Below, piece by piece: positions 52,737 to 61,040 of a stretch of 64,000 nt of DNA (the first letter of the stretch is position 1; each line of letters starts with the position of its first letter). Position numbers and translations under genes: made by a program. The notes under the pieces are model-generated. The model was not told the DNA's origin. It saw nothing but the letters and a program-made list of their open reading frames with translations, and did not search any database. This DNA is from Burkholderia lata (GTDB lineage Bacteria > Pseudomonadota > Gammaproteobacteria > Burkholderiales > Burkholderiaceae), in contig NZ_CABVQK010000023.1 of NCBI RefSeq assembly GCF_902499335.1, forward strand, positions 26,282-90,281, written 5' to 3'.

Positions 52737-53801
52737 ATGCATCGCTATCCGTGGATCGACCTGCGCGCGCTCGGCGCGCAGGCAGGCGCCGTCGCGGCCG
52801 ACGCAGCGAGGGCCGGCGCGTGCCGCGTCGTGGTGGCCGAGGCCGGGCGCGACGCGTGCGCGGCCGGCGCGGTGGCGCAACTGGCCGTTTCGACGGCAGG
52901 CGTCGCGACGCTGGTCGACGACGCACACGCGCCGCTTGCCGGCGTTCGCGTGAGGATCGACGGCGCGGCCGATTTCGACGCCGCGCGTACCGCGATCGCG
53001 CGGCACGCGCTCGTCCTGATCGACTATGCGCTCGCGACCACGGTGCCGCTCGAGCGCCTGCTCGCGGGTGTCCGCGACGGCGCGTGCCGCATCGTCGTGT
53101 CGCTGGCCGATCCGCACGGCGCGGCCTACCTCGCGCGCAAGCATGCGCAGTCGCCGGTCGACATCGCGTTCGCTCCGCGCGATGCGGCCGCGTTGCGCGG
53201 CGTGCTGGCCGCGTGCGGTGAACTGCGCCCGCGCGCGCCGCTGAAGCTGAAGACATTCGAGGTACAGCGCGTCGAGCCGCTTGGCGTCGGGCTGCATGCG
53301 GTGATCGACGGCTGTTCGCAGCTGGACGGCGAAGAGTGCGTGCTGGCCGGCGCGAGCGCGACGAGCATGCTGCTCGTCGTCGCGGCCGGCGCCGCGCACC
53401 CGCCGGGCCGGCCGCTCACGTTCGGCATCGACGCGGGCTCGGCCGAATCGTTCGTGTTCTGCGGCGGCGACCGCGCGCGCCAGCTCTCGCTGCTGCGTTC
53501 GGGCGAGCGGATCCTGACGGTCGGCGCGGCGGGCGACACGCGCGCGATCGTGGTCGGCCGCGTGCGGATCGAATCCGCGCCGCTCGTCGCGCTGCACACG
53601 CGCAGTGCCTCCGGCGCGAGCACGCGCGTCGTGATGCGCGGCGACCGTGCGGTGCAGTTCCGGACCGACGACGGCGCACGCGTCGGTCTGGCTGATGTCG
53701 CGCCCGGCGTCCGGCTTGCCGGCTTCGAACCGGGCGCCGGCTGGGTGGATTGCCGGATGAGGGCCGCCGCGTCGCGTTCGGTCGTTTCCGTCAGCCGCTA
53801 G
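52737..53801 (+). CDS. Divergent DHQ-synthase-II homologue without the family core
   Basis: This 354-residue protein starts MHRYPWIDLRALG, parallel to LKKLSWIDLRNID of the next gene, and keeps the overall layout and length of DHQ synthase II. The conserved core of that family, seen in the neighbour as VCVDTCS followed by a VGS and RPFRVNA, is absent: at the same place this protein reads CVLAGASATSMLLVVAAGA and AGSAESFVFCGG. It is therefore likely catalytically altered or inactive. A second subunit, a scaffold, or a new enzyme activity are possible. ATG at 52737. It lies 52 bases after the aldolase and 49 bases before the canonical copy. Confidence 0.75.
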   Translation: MHRYPWIDLRALGAQAGAVAADAARAGACRVVVAEAGRDACAAGAVAQLAVSTAGVATLVDDAHAPLAGVRVRIDGAADFDAARTAIARHALVLIDYALATTVPLERLLAGVRDGACRIVVSLADPHGAAYLARKHAQSPVDIAFAPRDAAALRGVLAACGELRPRAPLKLKTFEVQRVEPLGVGLHAVIDGCSQLDGEECVLAGASATSMLLVVAAGAAHPPGRPLTFGIDAGSAESFVFCGGDRARQLSLLRSGERILTVGAAGDTRAIVVGRVRIESAPLVALHTRSASGASTRVVMRGDRAVQFRTDDGARVGLADVAPGVRLAGFEPGAGWVDCRMRAAASRSVVSVSR

Positions 53802-53850
53802 TTTCATCCTGTCATTCAACCTGCGTTATCCCCTTCGAAGGAGATTGGCC

Positions 53851-54951
53851 TTGAAGAAGCTTTCCTGGATTGACCTGCGCAACATCGATGAGCTCGCGGA
53901 CGAGATCACCGAGGAAGCGCTGCATGTCGGCGTGTCCGCATTCGTCGTGAAGGATGCGGAGCAGGCCGGGCGGCTGCCGCCGAGCGCGTGCAAGGTCGCG
54001 GTCGTCGATCGGCAGCCGGCCGATGCCGCGCTGCTCGAGCAGGTGCAGATCGTCCTCGTGAAGGATGGCCTGCCGGTCGATTTCGCGGTGCCGGACGGCG
54101 TCGAACTCGGCGTGTTCATCGAGGTGACGGGCGAGGCGACGCTCACGCGGGCGTGCGAGCTGTCGACGTCCGCGCCGTGGCTGCTCGTCGAATTCCTGCA
54201 GGACCCGAGCAAGATTCCGCTTGAAATCCTGCTGGCGGCCGCCGATCAAGCGACGGGCGAGCTGATCACCGTCGTCGCCGACCTGGAGGATGCGGAGGTC
54301 ACGCTGAACGTGCTGCAGCGCGGCCCCGAGGGCGTGCTGCTCACGCCGACGCAGGTCGGGCAGGCCACGCAGCTCGTGTCGATCTGCAGCGACACGGTCG
54401 AGGATCTGCAGCTCGAGGAAATCGAGATCGTCGGGCTCACGCACCTGGGGCCGGGCGAACGCGTGTGCGTCGATACCTGTTCGCGGTTCGAGCAGGACGA
54501 GGGCATCCTCGTCGGCTCGTATTCGACCGGCATGATCCTCATCAGCAGCGAGACGCACCCGCTGCCGTACATGCCGACGCGCCCGTTCCGCGTGAACGCG
54601 GCCGCGCTCCATTCGTACGTCGTCGCGCCGGACAACCGCACGCGCTATCTCGCCGAGCTCGAATCGGGCGCGGAGATCCTCGCCGTCAACGTGCAGGGCA
54701 AGGCGCGCCGCGTCGTGGTCGGGCGAGCGAAGGTCGAGACGCGGCCGCTGCTGCTGATCGAGGCGAAGAATGCCGCCAATCGCGCGATCAACATCATCGC
54801 GCAGGACGACTGGCACGTGCGCGTGCTCGGGCCGAAAGGCAGCGTGCACAACATCACGGAGCTCAAGCGCGGCGACCGCATCCTCGGCTACACGCTCGAT
54901 GCACAGCGCCACGTCGGCTACCCGATCCGGGAATTCCTGCACGAGCAGTGA
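53851..54951 (+). CDS. 3-dehydroquinate synthase II family (GriH-like)
   Basis: This 366-residue protein shows the DHQ-synthase-II core: GPGERVCVDTCSRFEQDEG, LVGSYSTGMILISSETHPL, RPFRVNAAALHSYV, and GKARRVVVGRAKVETRP. The family converts the C7 amino sugar made by the DhnA-type aldolase into 3-dehydroquinate (archaea) or, in GriH, 3-amino-4-hydroxybenzoate. The start is TTG at 53851, 7 bases after GAAGGAG; an earlier TTG at 53845 is too close. Presence in a bacterium that also makes shikimate the normal way points to a secondary metabolite. Which of the two products applies cannot be read from sequence. Confidence 0.92.
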   Translation: MKKLSWIDLRNIDELADEITEEALHVGVSAFVVKDAEQAGRLPPSACKVAVVDRQPADAALLEQVQIVLVKDGLPVDFAVPDGVELGVFIEVTGEATLTRACELSTSAPWLLVEFLQDPSKIPLEILLAAADQATGELITVVADLEDAEVTLNVLQRGPEGVLLTPTQVGQATQLVSICSDTVEDLQLEEIEIVGLTHLGPGERVCVDTCSRFEQDEGILVGSYSTGMILISSETHPLPYMPTRPFRVNAAALHSYVVAPDNRTRYLAELESGAEILAVNVQGKARRVVVGRAKVETRPLLLIEAKNAANRAINIIAQDDWHVRVLGPKGSVHNITELKRGDRILGYTLDAQRHVGYPIREFLHEQ

Positions 54952-55028
54952 TCCGCATGCTTCATTGACGATGCGATCGCCCGGTGCGTCACGCGCCGGC
55001 GCGGTCGGTTCATGTTCAGGAGTACTTT

Positions 55029-56051
55029 ATGGAAAATGCGGCAAAACAGGTGCTGGATACGCTGTTCGGACGGTGGCGCAGCCGGATCCTGTATGCGGGT
55101 ACGCGGCTCGGCGTGTTCGATGCGGTCACGACGGATGCGCCGGTTTCATCGGCCGCGCTCGCGGCGAAGTTCGACGTCGACGAGCCGCTGCTATACCGGA
55201 TGCTGCGCGCGCTCGCGTCGCTCGGCCTGCTCGACGAGGACACGCGCCGAGGCTTCCGGGCCACCGCGTCGGGGGCGCTGCTGCATGCGGACGCGCCGAG
55301 CACGCTGCGCGATTTCGTGCTGCTGCAGGAAGGGCCCGAGCACTACGCGATCTGGGCGCACCTGCCCGACATGGTGCGCGAGGGGGAGCAGAACGGCTTC
55401 GTCCGCGAGTTCGGCGCGATGGCGTTCGACTATGCGAAGGATCACGAACGCTACCGGACCGACTTCAAGCGCGCGATGTCGAGCTTCTCGACCGTGCAGT
55501 CGGAACAGGTCGTCGATGCGCTGCGCGACGTGACGTTCGCGCCGGGCACGCATGCGTGCGACATCGGTGGCGGCCAGGGGCACATGCTGTGCAGCCTGCT
55601 GCGGCGGTTCTCGCCGCTGACCGGCGTCGTGTTCGACCTGCCCGAAGTGATCGACGGCGATGCGGATGACTGGGCGCAGCGGATGGGCGTGAGCGCACGC
55701 TGCAGCAAGGCGGGCGGCAACATGTTCGACGCGGTGCCGGCGGCCGACGTCTACCTGCTGAAGCTGATCCTGCACGACTGGAACGACGACGAGTGCGTGG
55801 CGATCCTCAAGCGCGCGCGCGAAAGCGCCCGGGACGGCGCACGCGTGTTCGTGATCGAGCGGGTCGTGCCGGCCCCGGGCGTCGCGCATTTCTCGAAGCT
55901 CTACGACATCCACATGATGTGCTGGGGCAGCGGCCGCGAGCGCACGCGGGACGAATACGACTCGCTGCTCGGTGCCGCCGGCTGGCGGCCCGCAGGGATC
56001 CGCTCCGCGCCCGACGGGCAGATCGACGTGATCGAGGCCGTTGCCGTGTAA
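55029..56051 (+). CDS. SAM-dependent O-methyltransferase (plant-type, Methyltransf_2)
   Basis: This 340-residue protein has a dimerisation winged helix (about 8-90: LGVFDAVTTDAPVSSAALAA) and a catalytic domain with the SAM-binding DIGGGQGHML (about 178), VVFDLPEVI, and LKLILHDWNDDECVAILK with the catalytic histidine. It resembles O-methyltransferases of phenolic natural products and probably methylates a hydroxyl of the aromatic product. The ATG at 55029 follows AGGAG with 6-base spacing. It is the last gene of the aldolase operon, 77 bases after the DHQ synthase II stop. Confidence 0.9.
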   Translation: MENAAKQVLDTLFGRWRSRILYAGTRLGVFDAVTTDAPVSSAALAAKFDVDEPLLYRMLRALASLGLLDEDTRRGFRATASGALLHADAPSTLRDFVLLQEGPEHYAIWAHLPDMVREGEQNGFVREFGAMAFDYAKDHERYRTDFKRAMSSFSTVQSEQVVDALRDVTFAPGTHACDIGGGQGHMLCSLLRRFSPLTGVVFDLPEVIDGDADDWAQRMGVSARCSKAGGNMFDAVPAADVYLLKLILHDWNDDECVAILKRARESARDGARVFVIERVVPAPGVAHFSKLYDIHMMCWGSGRERTRDEYDSLLGAAGWRPAGIRSAPDGQIDVIEAVAV

Positions 56052-56066
56052 CGCTTGCCGGGCGTG

Positions 56067-56774
56067 TCAGGCGGCGGGCGTCTCGCGCGTCTCGAGCCAG
56101 GTCATCTGCGGCTTGAGGATCGCGAGCGTCGCGCGAACCGCCTTGTTCTCGTCGCGCTGTTCGATCGCGTCGAGCACGGCCTGGTGCGCCCGCATGTCCG
56201 GCTCGGGAATCTCGGCTTCGTCGAGTTCGACGAGGATGTCCTCGACGTTCGCGAGGATCGAGCCCGAGAAATAGCGATACAGCGCTTCGAGCGCGTGATT
56301 GTGCGATGCCGCGGCCACGGCGATGTGAAACGCACGGTCGCGCTCGACGAACTTCTTCACGTCGCGCGACGCTTCGCGCTCGCCACGTGCCTTCAGCAGC
56401 TTGCGCAGCGTCGCGAGATCCTCGTCGGTGCGCCGGCGCGCCGCGTAGCGCGCGCATTCCGTTTCGAGCATGCACTGCAGTTCGAGATGGTCGCTGCGTG
56501 CGGCGCGATCGACGTTGCGCATCGTTTCGGCCGGATCGACATTGCGGCGCACATAGGTGCCGTCGCCCTGGCGCACTTCGAGCACGCCGGAATACGCGAG
56601 CGTGCGAACCGCCTCGCGCACCGTGTTGCGCCCGACCTCGAGCTGCTTCGCGAGATCGAGCTCGGTCGGAATGCGCTGGCCGACGCGCCAGATGCCGGAA
56701 GTGATATTGGATTTGAGGATCTCGATCGCGGAATCGACGAGCGAGTGTCGGGTGGCCGGGGGCAGGCTTGACAT
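56067..56774 (-). CDS. GntR-family (FadR/FCD) regulator
   Basis: This 235-residue regulator has an N-terminal winged helix (about 10-78: VGQRIPTELDLAKQLEVGRN, TVREAVRTLAYSGVLEVRQG) and a helical FCD ligand-binding domain with a metal-site-like ERDRAFHIAVAAASHNHALE. FCD regulators typically bind acids. It converges with the methyltransferase (15 bases between stops) and diverges from the TonB receptor gene. Two inverted repeats lie just before its start (56780-56793 and 56810-56828), the second matching the palindrome at the aldolase promoter. Confidence 0.93.
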   Translation of the reverse strand: MSSLPPATRHSLVDSAIEILKSNITSGIWRVGQRIPTELDLAKQLEVGRNTVREAVRTLAYSGVLEVRQGDGTYVRRNVDPAETMRNVDRAARSDHLELQCMLETECARYAARRRTDEDLATLRKLLKARGEREASRDVKKFVERDRAFHIAVAAASHNHALEALYRYFSGSILANVEDILVELDEAEIPEPDMRAHQAVLDAIEQRDENKAVRATLAILKPQMTWLETRETPAA

Positions 56775-56779
56775 TAAGT

Positions 56780-56828
56780 GTTTCGCTTGAAACTTGAGGG
56801 TGTCGCTATCCTATCATCCGATCATTCG
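56780..56828. promoter_or_regulatory. GntR-proximal inverted repeats, likely operator region
   Basis: GTTTC-GCTT-GAAAC (56780-56793) lies 6 bases from the gntR start. CCTATCATCCGATCATTCG (56810-56828) matches the palindrome CCAATCATAGGATGATTGG at 51725-51743 at 14 of 19 positions. The shared sequence is what one expects of a site for this regulator at both divergent promoters. Confidence 0.55.
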
Positions 56829-56841
56829 TTTGGTCGTTCAG

Positions 56842-56860
56842 GATAACGATATTCAAACGT
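56842..56860. promoter_or_regulatory. Weak Fur-box-like sequence before the TonB receptor
   Basis: GATAACGATATTCAAACGT agrees with a Fur box (GATAATGATAATCATTATC) at about 14 of 19 positions, mostly in its first half. It lies between gntR and the receptor gene. The match is loose and AT-rich DNA alone can give it. Confidence 0.3.
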
Positions 56861-57076
56861 GACATTTTGTTAACGTCAGACGAATAAACCTGCGGCCGAT
56901 CGATGCACGCCGCACATTCGTCGATTGCGTCCACCGGCATTTACCCGCGCCGCGCCGGCGTAAATGATTCCCATTCGCTGTTCAGTCGAGGTCGCCGTTG
57001 CATGAGCGGCCCGTCTCCCTACCCAAGGGCGCGGCCTATCCGCCGACGTCCGTCTCCGCTTTCCGGATAACCCGAG

Positions 57077-59320
57077 ATGAATCGATCACACACCGGCCGC
57101 CGTGCGCGGCCAGGATTTCCGTTGCCGCGCGCGGCGTTGCGGCGCGTGCCGGGCTGGGCGGCCGCACTGGCCTGCGCGGCCGCGATGCCGGTTGCCGCTG
57201 CGGCGCAGGATGCGCCGGAGGCGGGTGAACCCGCCGATGCACCGATGCTCGCGCCGATCGTCGTCGACGGACGGCGCGAGACGGGTGTCGGCCCGGTGCA
57301 AGGCATCGCGGCCGACGTATCGCGCGCGGGCACCAAGACCGACACGGCGATCGTCGAGGTGCCGCAGGGCCTGTCGGTCGTGACGCGCGAACAGATGGAC
57401 CGGCAGGACGTGCACAGCGTCGGCGAGAGCCTGCGCTACACCCCGGGCGCCTATGCGGACTCGCGCCCCGGCGGCGTGCTCGAGAGCGTGTTCCTGCGCG
57501 GCTTCGGTGGTTTCGCGGCGGCGGCCATCAATCCGCAGATGCTCGACGGCCTGCCGCTGCCGAAGGGCGTGAACTGGGCCGCGAGCGTCGTCGATCCGTG
57601 GACGCTCGAACGCATCGACGTGTTGCGCGGCCCGGCGTCGGTGCTGTACGGGCAGGCGAGCCCGGGCGGTATCGTCGACATGGTCAGCAAGCGGCCGACG
57701 CGCGATGCGCAGCACCTGCTCGCCGTGCAGACCGGTAACCGCGATCGCGGGCAGCTTGCGTTTGATTTCAGCGGACCGGTGACAAAGGACGGCACGTGGC
57801 GCTACCGGATCGACGGCCTCGCGCGCCGTGCGGACGAGCAGATCGATTATTCGCGGCAGCAGCGGATCGTCGTCGCGCCGTCACTGACGTGGCAGCCGAA
57901 CGCCGATACGAGTTTGACGCTGCTGGGTTCGTTCCAGCGCGATCCGCACAACAACTTCGCGGGATGGCTGCCGGCCCTCGGCACGCTTTGGCCGGATGCG
58001 GGGCGTCGGATTCCGACGCACTTCTTTCCGGGGCTGCCCGGTTTCGATACGTACGACCGCACGCAGGCGATGATCGGCTATGCGTTCGAGCATCGTTTCA
58101 ATTCGACGTGGAAGGTCCGGCAGAACGTGCGCTATACGCATCTCGATGTCGACTTTGCGGGTGCGGCTGTCAATTTCATCGCGCCTTATCTGGCGCCGGG
58201 CGTGCTGAATCGTTCGCTGTCGTGGTCGCGCGAGCACGTGAACCATCTCGCGCTTGACAACCAGGTCGAGATGCGCGTGACGACGGGGCCGGTCGAGCAT
58301 ACGGTGCTGGCCGGGCTGTCGTATGAGCATGCGGTGGCGAACCTCGTCGGGTCGGGCTTTGGTGCGGCGCCGCCGCTCGATACGCGGGCGCCCGACTACG
58401 GGCAGCCGTTTACGGTGCCGCCGGTCGCGCAGCAGACGCGGCAGACGCCTGACCGGATCGGCGTTTATCTGCAGGATCAGGTGCGCTGGGATCGTTGGGT
58501 GTTCACGCTCGGCGGGCGGGAGGAGTGGTCGCGCACGACGACCGATGATCTGCTGCGATCCGCGAGCGTGCGGCAGAGTACGCGGGCGTTTACCGGGCGT
58601 GCGGGGGCGGTTTATCTGTTTGATAGCGGTTTTGCGCCTTACATGAGCTATTCGACGTCGTTCGAGCCGGCGCTCGGCACGCGCTTCGATGGTCAGCCGT
58701 TTACGCCGACGAAGGCGAAGCAGTTCGAGGTCGGGCTGCGTTATCAGTCGCCGGATCGGCTGCAGAACGCGTCGATCGCGGCTTTTGATATTCGCCAGCG
58801 CAATGTCCTGACCGCCGATCCGGAGCATCCGTTCTTCAGTGTGCAGACGGGCGAGGTGCGGTCGCGCGGGATCGAGCTGGAAGGGCGTACGCGCGTGTGG
58901 AAGCAACTGGATGTGATTGCTGCATACACGTATCTCGACACGACGGTGCAGGCTGATACGGATTCGGCCGTCGTTGGCAAGCGCGTGGCGGCGGTGCCGC
59001 GTCATCTTGCGTCGTTGTGGCTTGATTATGCGGTTGAGCGGCCCGGGTTGCGCGGGTTGAAGGTGGGTGGCGGTGTGCGTTATGTCGGCCGCAGCGCGGG
59101 CGATAACGTCAATACGTTCGACGTGCCGGCTGTGGTGCTTTTCGATCTCGGGCTGTCGTATGACCTGGGTGTGGAGCGGCCCGCGTGGAAGGGGTGGCGC
59201 GTTGCGGCTCACGTGAACAACCTGTTCGACCGGACTTATGTGTCGTCGTGTTTTTCGGCGGGCGGGTGTTTCTATGGCACGCGGCTGATGGTGACGGGGG
59301 ACGTCAGTTATCGGTGGTGA
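57077..59320 (+). CDS. TonB-dependent siderophore-type receptor
   Basis: This 747-residue outer-membrane receptor has a long basic signal region (cleavage near AAAAQDAP), a TonB-box/plug domain (AIVEVPQGLSVVTREQMDRQ, SVFLRGFGG, VLRGPASVLYGQASPGGIVD) and a 22-strand barrel ending DVSYRW with a terminal aromatic. The plug motif VPQ.LSVV is typical of the ferrisiderophore receptor group. It follows gntR divergently and the aromatic biosynthetic genes, so uptake of a metal chelate of their product is plausible but unproven. ATG at 57077; its ribosome site is weak. The 300-base gap before it holds the operators listed separately. Confidence 0.92.
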   Translation: MNRSHTGRRARPGFPLPRAALRRVPGWAAALACAAAMPVAAAAQDAPEAGEPADAPMLAPIVVDGRRETGVGPVQGIAADVSRAGTKTDTAIVEVPQGLSVVTREQMDRQDVHSVGESLRYTPGAYADSRPGGVLESVFLRGFGGFAAAAINPQMLDGLPLPKGVNWAASVVDPWTLERIDVLRGPASVLYGQASPGGIVDMVSKRPTRDAQHLLAVQTGNRDRGQLAFDFSGPVTKDGTWRYRIDGLARRADEQIDYSRQQRIVVAPSLTWQPNADTSLTLLGSFQRDPHNNFAGWLPALGTLWPDAGRRIPTHFFPGLPGFDTYDRTQAMIGYAFEHRFNSTWKVRQNVRYTHLDVDFAGAAVNFIAPYLAPGVLNRSLSWSREHVNHLALDNQVEMRVTTGPVEHTVLAGLSYEHAVANLVGSGFGAAPPLDTRAPDYGQPFTVPPVAQQTRQTPDRIGVYLQDQVRWDRWVFTLGGREEWSRTTTDDLLRSASVRQSTRAFTGRAGAVYLFDSGFAPYMSYSTSFEPALGTRFDGQPFTPTKAKQFEVGLRYQSPDRLQNASIAAFDIRQRNVLTADPEHPFFSVQTGEVRSRGIELEGRTRVWKQLDVIAAYTYLDTTVQADTDSAVVGKRVAAVPRHLASLWLDYAVERPGLRGLKVGGGVRYVGRSAGDNVNTFDVPAVVLFDLGLSYDLGVERPAWKGWRVAAHVNNLFDRTYVSSCFSAGGCFYGTRLMVTGDVSYRW

Positions 59321-59377
59321 GCGGGCGGTGGGTGGTTTCGCGTCGCTGGCGGCGGCAAGCCACGCGCCGCAAGGGGG

Positions 59378-59714
59378 GCGGTGGTGAACTTTTCGGGCGG
59401 GCGCGGCAGGAACCCGACGACCCATCCCAGTATGCCGTGCGATCAGAAGCAGATGGCCGACACGATCGGGCATTTCGCGAGTACGACACGTGTGCCGGTG
59501 CTTTGGCATTACGTGCAGAACGACAAGTATTTCGCGCCGGAGGTCGTGGAGACGTGGTCTGCTGCGTTTCAGGGGGGCGGGTGAGTGTGGGCAGATGATC
59601 GTCGAGCCGCCGTTCAGCAGCAACGGGCACGGGATGTTTGCCGTCAAGGAGGCGATACCTATCTGGATGCCGCACTTCGAGGCGTTTGGTGGGCCGCTGG
59701 TGGCGGTGACGTAG
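59378..59714 (+). pseudogene. Remnant of a dienelactone-hydrolase-type alpha/beta hydrolase
   Basis: Only the C-terminal third is left. The first piece reads VVNFSGGRGRNPTTHP, then TTRVPVLWHYVQNDKYFAPE up to a TGA at 59582-59584. The second, in another frame, continues MIVEPPFSSNGHGMFAVKEA and IPIWMPHFEAFG, which is the usual end of this family with the catalytic histidine in GHG. A frameshift at the GGGGGGCGGG run near 59570-59580 separates them. No N-terminal half or ribosome site is present. Confidence 0.6.
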
Positions 59715-60233
59715 GGCGATTTGGTAAACGGCCGAATTGTTTCGCGGGCGATCGAATTGGGCTGCAGTGGATGACACTAGTCGGTCGTGATCTTCTGCCG
59801 CTGATCGACCGGCAAACTTTGCGCTTGTATGTCGGGACCGCTGGCACACTGGCGCAGTCAAAGTAACGTTCCCCGGTCACATGAGCGGGGAACCCACCTT
59901 TGCACCTGCAAACGCTATTTTGATGATGTAGTAGCACCTGTGCCTTGCCTGACACGGGATCGGTCGGAAAGATGTGCGGTGGCTTGCGTCACAGGGCTTT
60001 TGCAGCGGCTGTTATCGACCCGAAGCGGCTTTCCAGAAAGGGGCTGTAAAGCGGTCATTCAGGGCCTCCGCACTCATGCGACAAGTCCGTGCGGTTCCCC
60101 GGCATACAATGTGTATGCAAGTGTACTTACGGCTTTGATTCAGCGTCGGTCTTGCAAAGCAGGAGCACCCGGTATTCTCTGTGATTTATCGCGGTCCTGA
60201 TTACGTCAAGCCCCTTGATGCGAGTGTTTCCAT
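59715..60233. other. Intergenic, decayed DNA including a mutS-like relic
   Basis: No intact gene. One mutS-start-like relic lies at 59881-59952. Base composition is lower in GC than the preceding genes. Confidence 0.4.
59881..59952 (+). pseudogene. mutS: mutS 5'-end-like relic, copy 1
   Basis: ATGAGCGGGGAACCCACC opens a short stretch whose ATGATGTAGTAGCACCTG parallels ATGATGCAGCAGTACCTG of the second relic (61267-61332). Two in-frame stops replace the glutamines of MMQQYL. The similarity extends about 25 bases upstream of the ATG in both relics. It is more decayed than copy 2. Confidence 0.45.
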
Positions 60234-61040
60234 ATGTCATTTCGAGCCCTTCATGACGAGTTGCTCGCATACCACGGCCAAGCAGCTTTCGTCGATGTGC
60301 TGACTCCTTGGATAGAGGGGAATCCTGCCGAAATCGAACGGCTCCGATCCATTCGCTTAAGAACCGGCAGACCTATTCCGAATGTACCCGAAGACGAACG
60401 CTGGTTGCTCTACGCAGCAAGTCGCGTTTTCGAGCTTCTAGTGCTTCGTTTCCAGAGTGGACAAGCCGATGGAAGTGAGTGGCCTGGTCCCGCCATCTCG
60501 GAGGATGAGATCGTGTGCTTCTCCGAACGCATCGGCTTGGATGTCGTGCGTCCCGATAGATATTCGCCGTTCCATCACGAGATCGCCGCGCTATCTCGCC
60601 CCTCCGGGGCGGCTCAGTCACCTCAAATTGTCAAATATCACTGGCCATGCCTGATGCTCGGTCCTCTTCTATTGATGCGTGCAGGCGTCACTCTATCTGC
60701 AAACTCCAGCGTCATGCACCCAGAGGTCGCTGGCACGTCTACTCTCTATTGGGCTTTTCGCAGAAAGACACGACCGCACCACGACCTCGCCCACGGGTGG
60801 GGGCATAACTCGTCATGGCGAACTTCCTTTAGGCGCGATTACCACCTGGGCGACACCTTCTACTTTAATGTCGATGGCGCGGTTGATCTTTTGGACCTTC
60901 ACGCAGAATCGCGCAACGAAGAAGGGCTGTCGCCGAAGGAGCGCATGGAACTCCTCGTGAGCCGTTGTTTTGTTACCGTTACCAAGGATAGCGTCGATCA
61001 CTTTCCCTATGACGACAGGTTTTCAATGAGGTCTGTGTAG
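60234..61040 (+). CDS. Orphan protein of unknown function
   Basis: This 268-residue protein is not one I recognise. Features are a hydrophobic helix near 145-165 (CLMLGPLLLMRAGVTL), a His-rich patch (RKTRPHHDLAHGWGHNSSW) and an acidic tail. Codon use is less GC-biased than the neighbouring genes, suggesting recent transfer. Its upstream ribosome site is weak. It is flanked on both sides by mutS-start-like relics, which suggests it entered with a repeated or decayed segment. The charged, His-rich patch could bind a metal or nucleic acid. Confidence 0.55.
   Translation: MSFRALHDELLAYHGQAAFVDVLTPWIEGNPAEIERLRSIRLRTGRPIPNVPEDERWLLYAASRVFELLVLRFQSGQADGSEWPGPAISEDEIVCFSERIGLDVVRPDRYSPFHHEIAALSRPSGAAQSPQIVKYHWPCLMLGPLLLMRAGVTLSANSSVMHPEVAGTSTLYWAFRRKTRPHHDLAHGWGHNSSWRTSFRRDYHLGDTFYFNVDGAVDLLDLHAESRNEEGLSPKERMELLVSRCFVTVTKDSVDHFPYDDRFSMRSV

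Noticed and set aside
56842..56860. Fur box before the TonB receptor as a firm call
   Set aside because: Only the first half matches well; kept as a low-confidence site.
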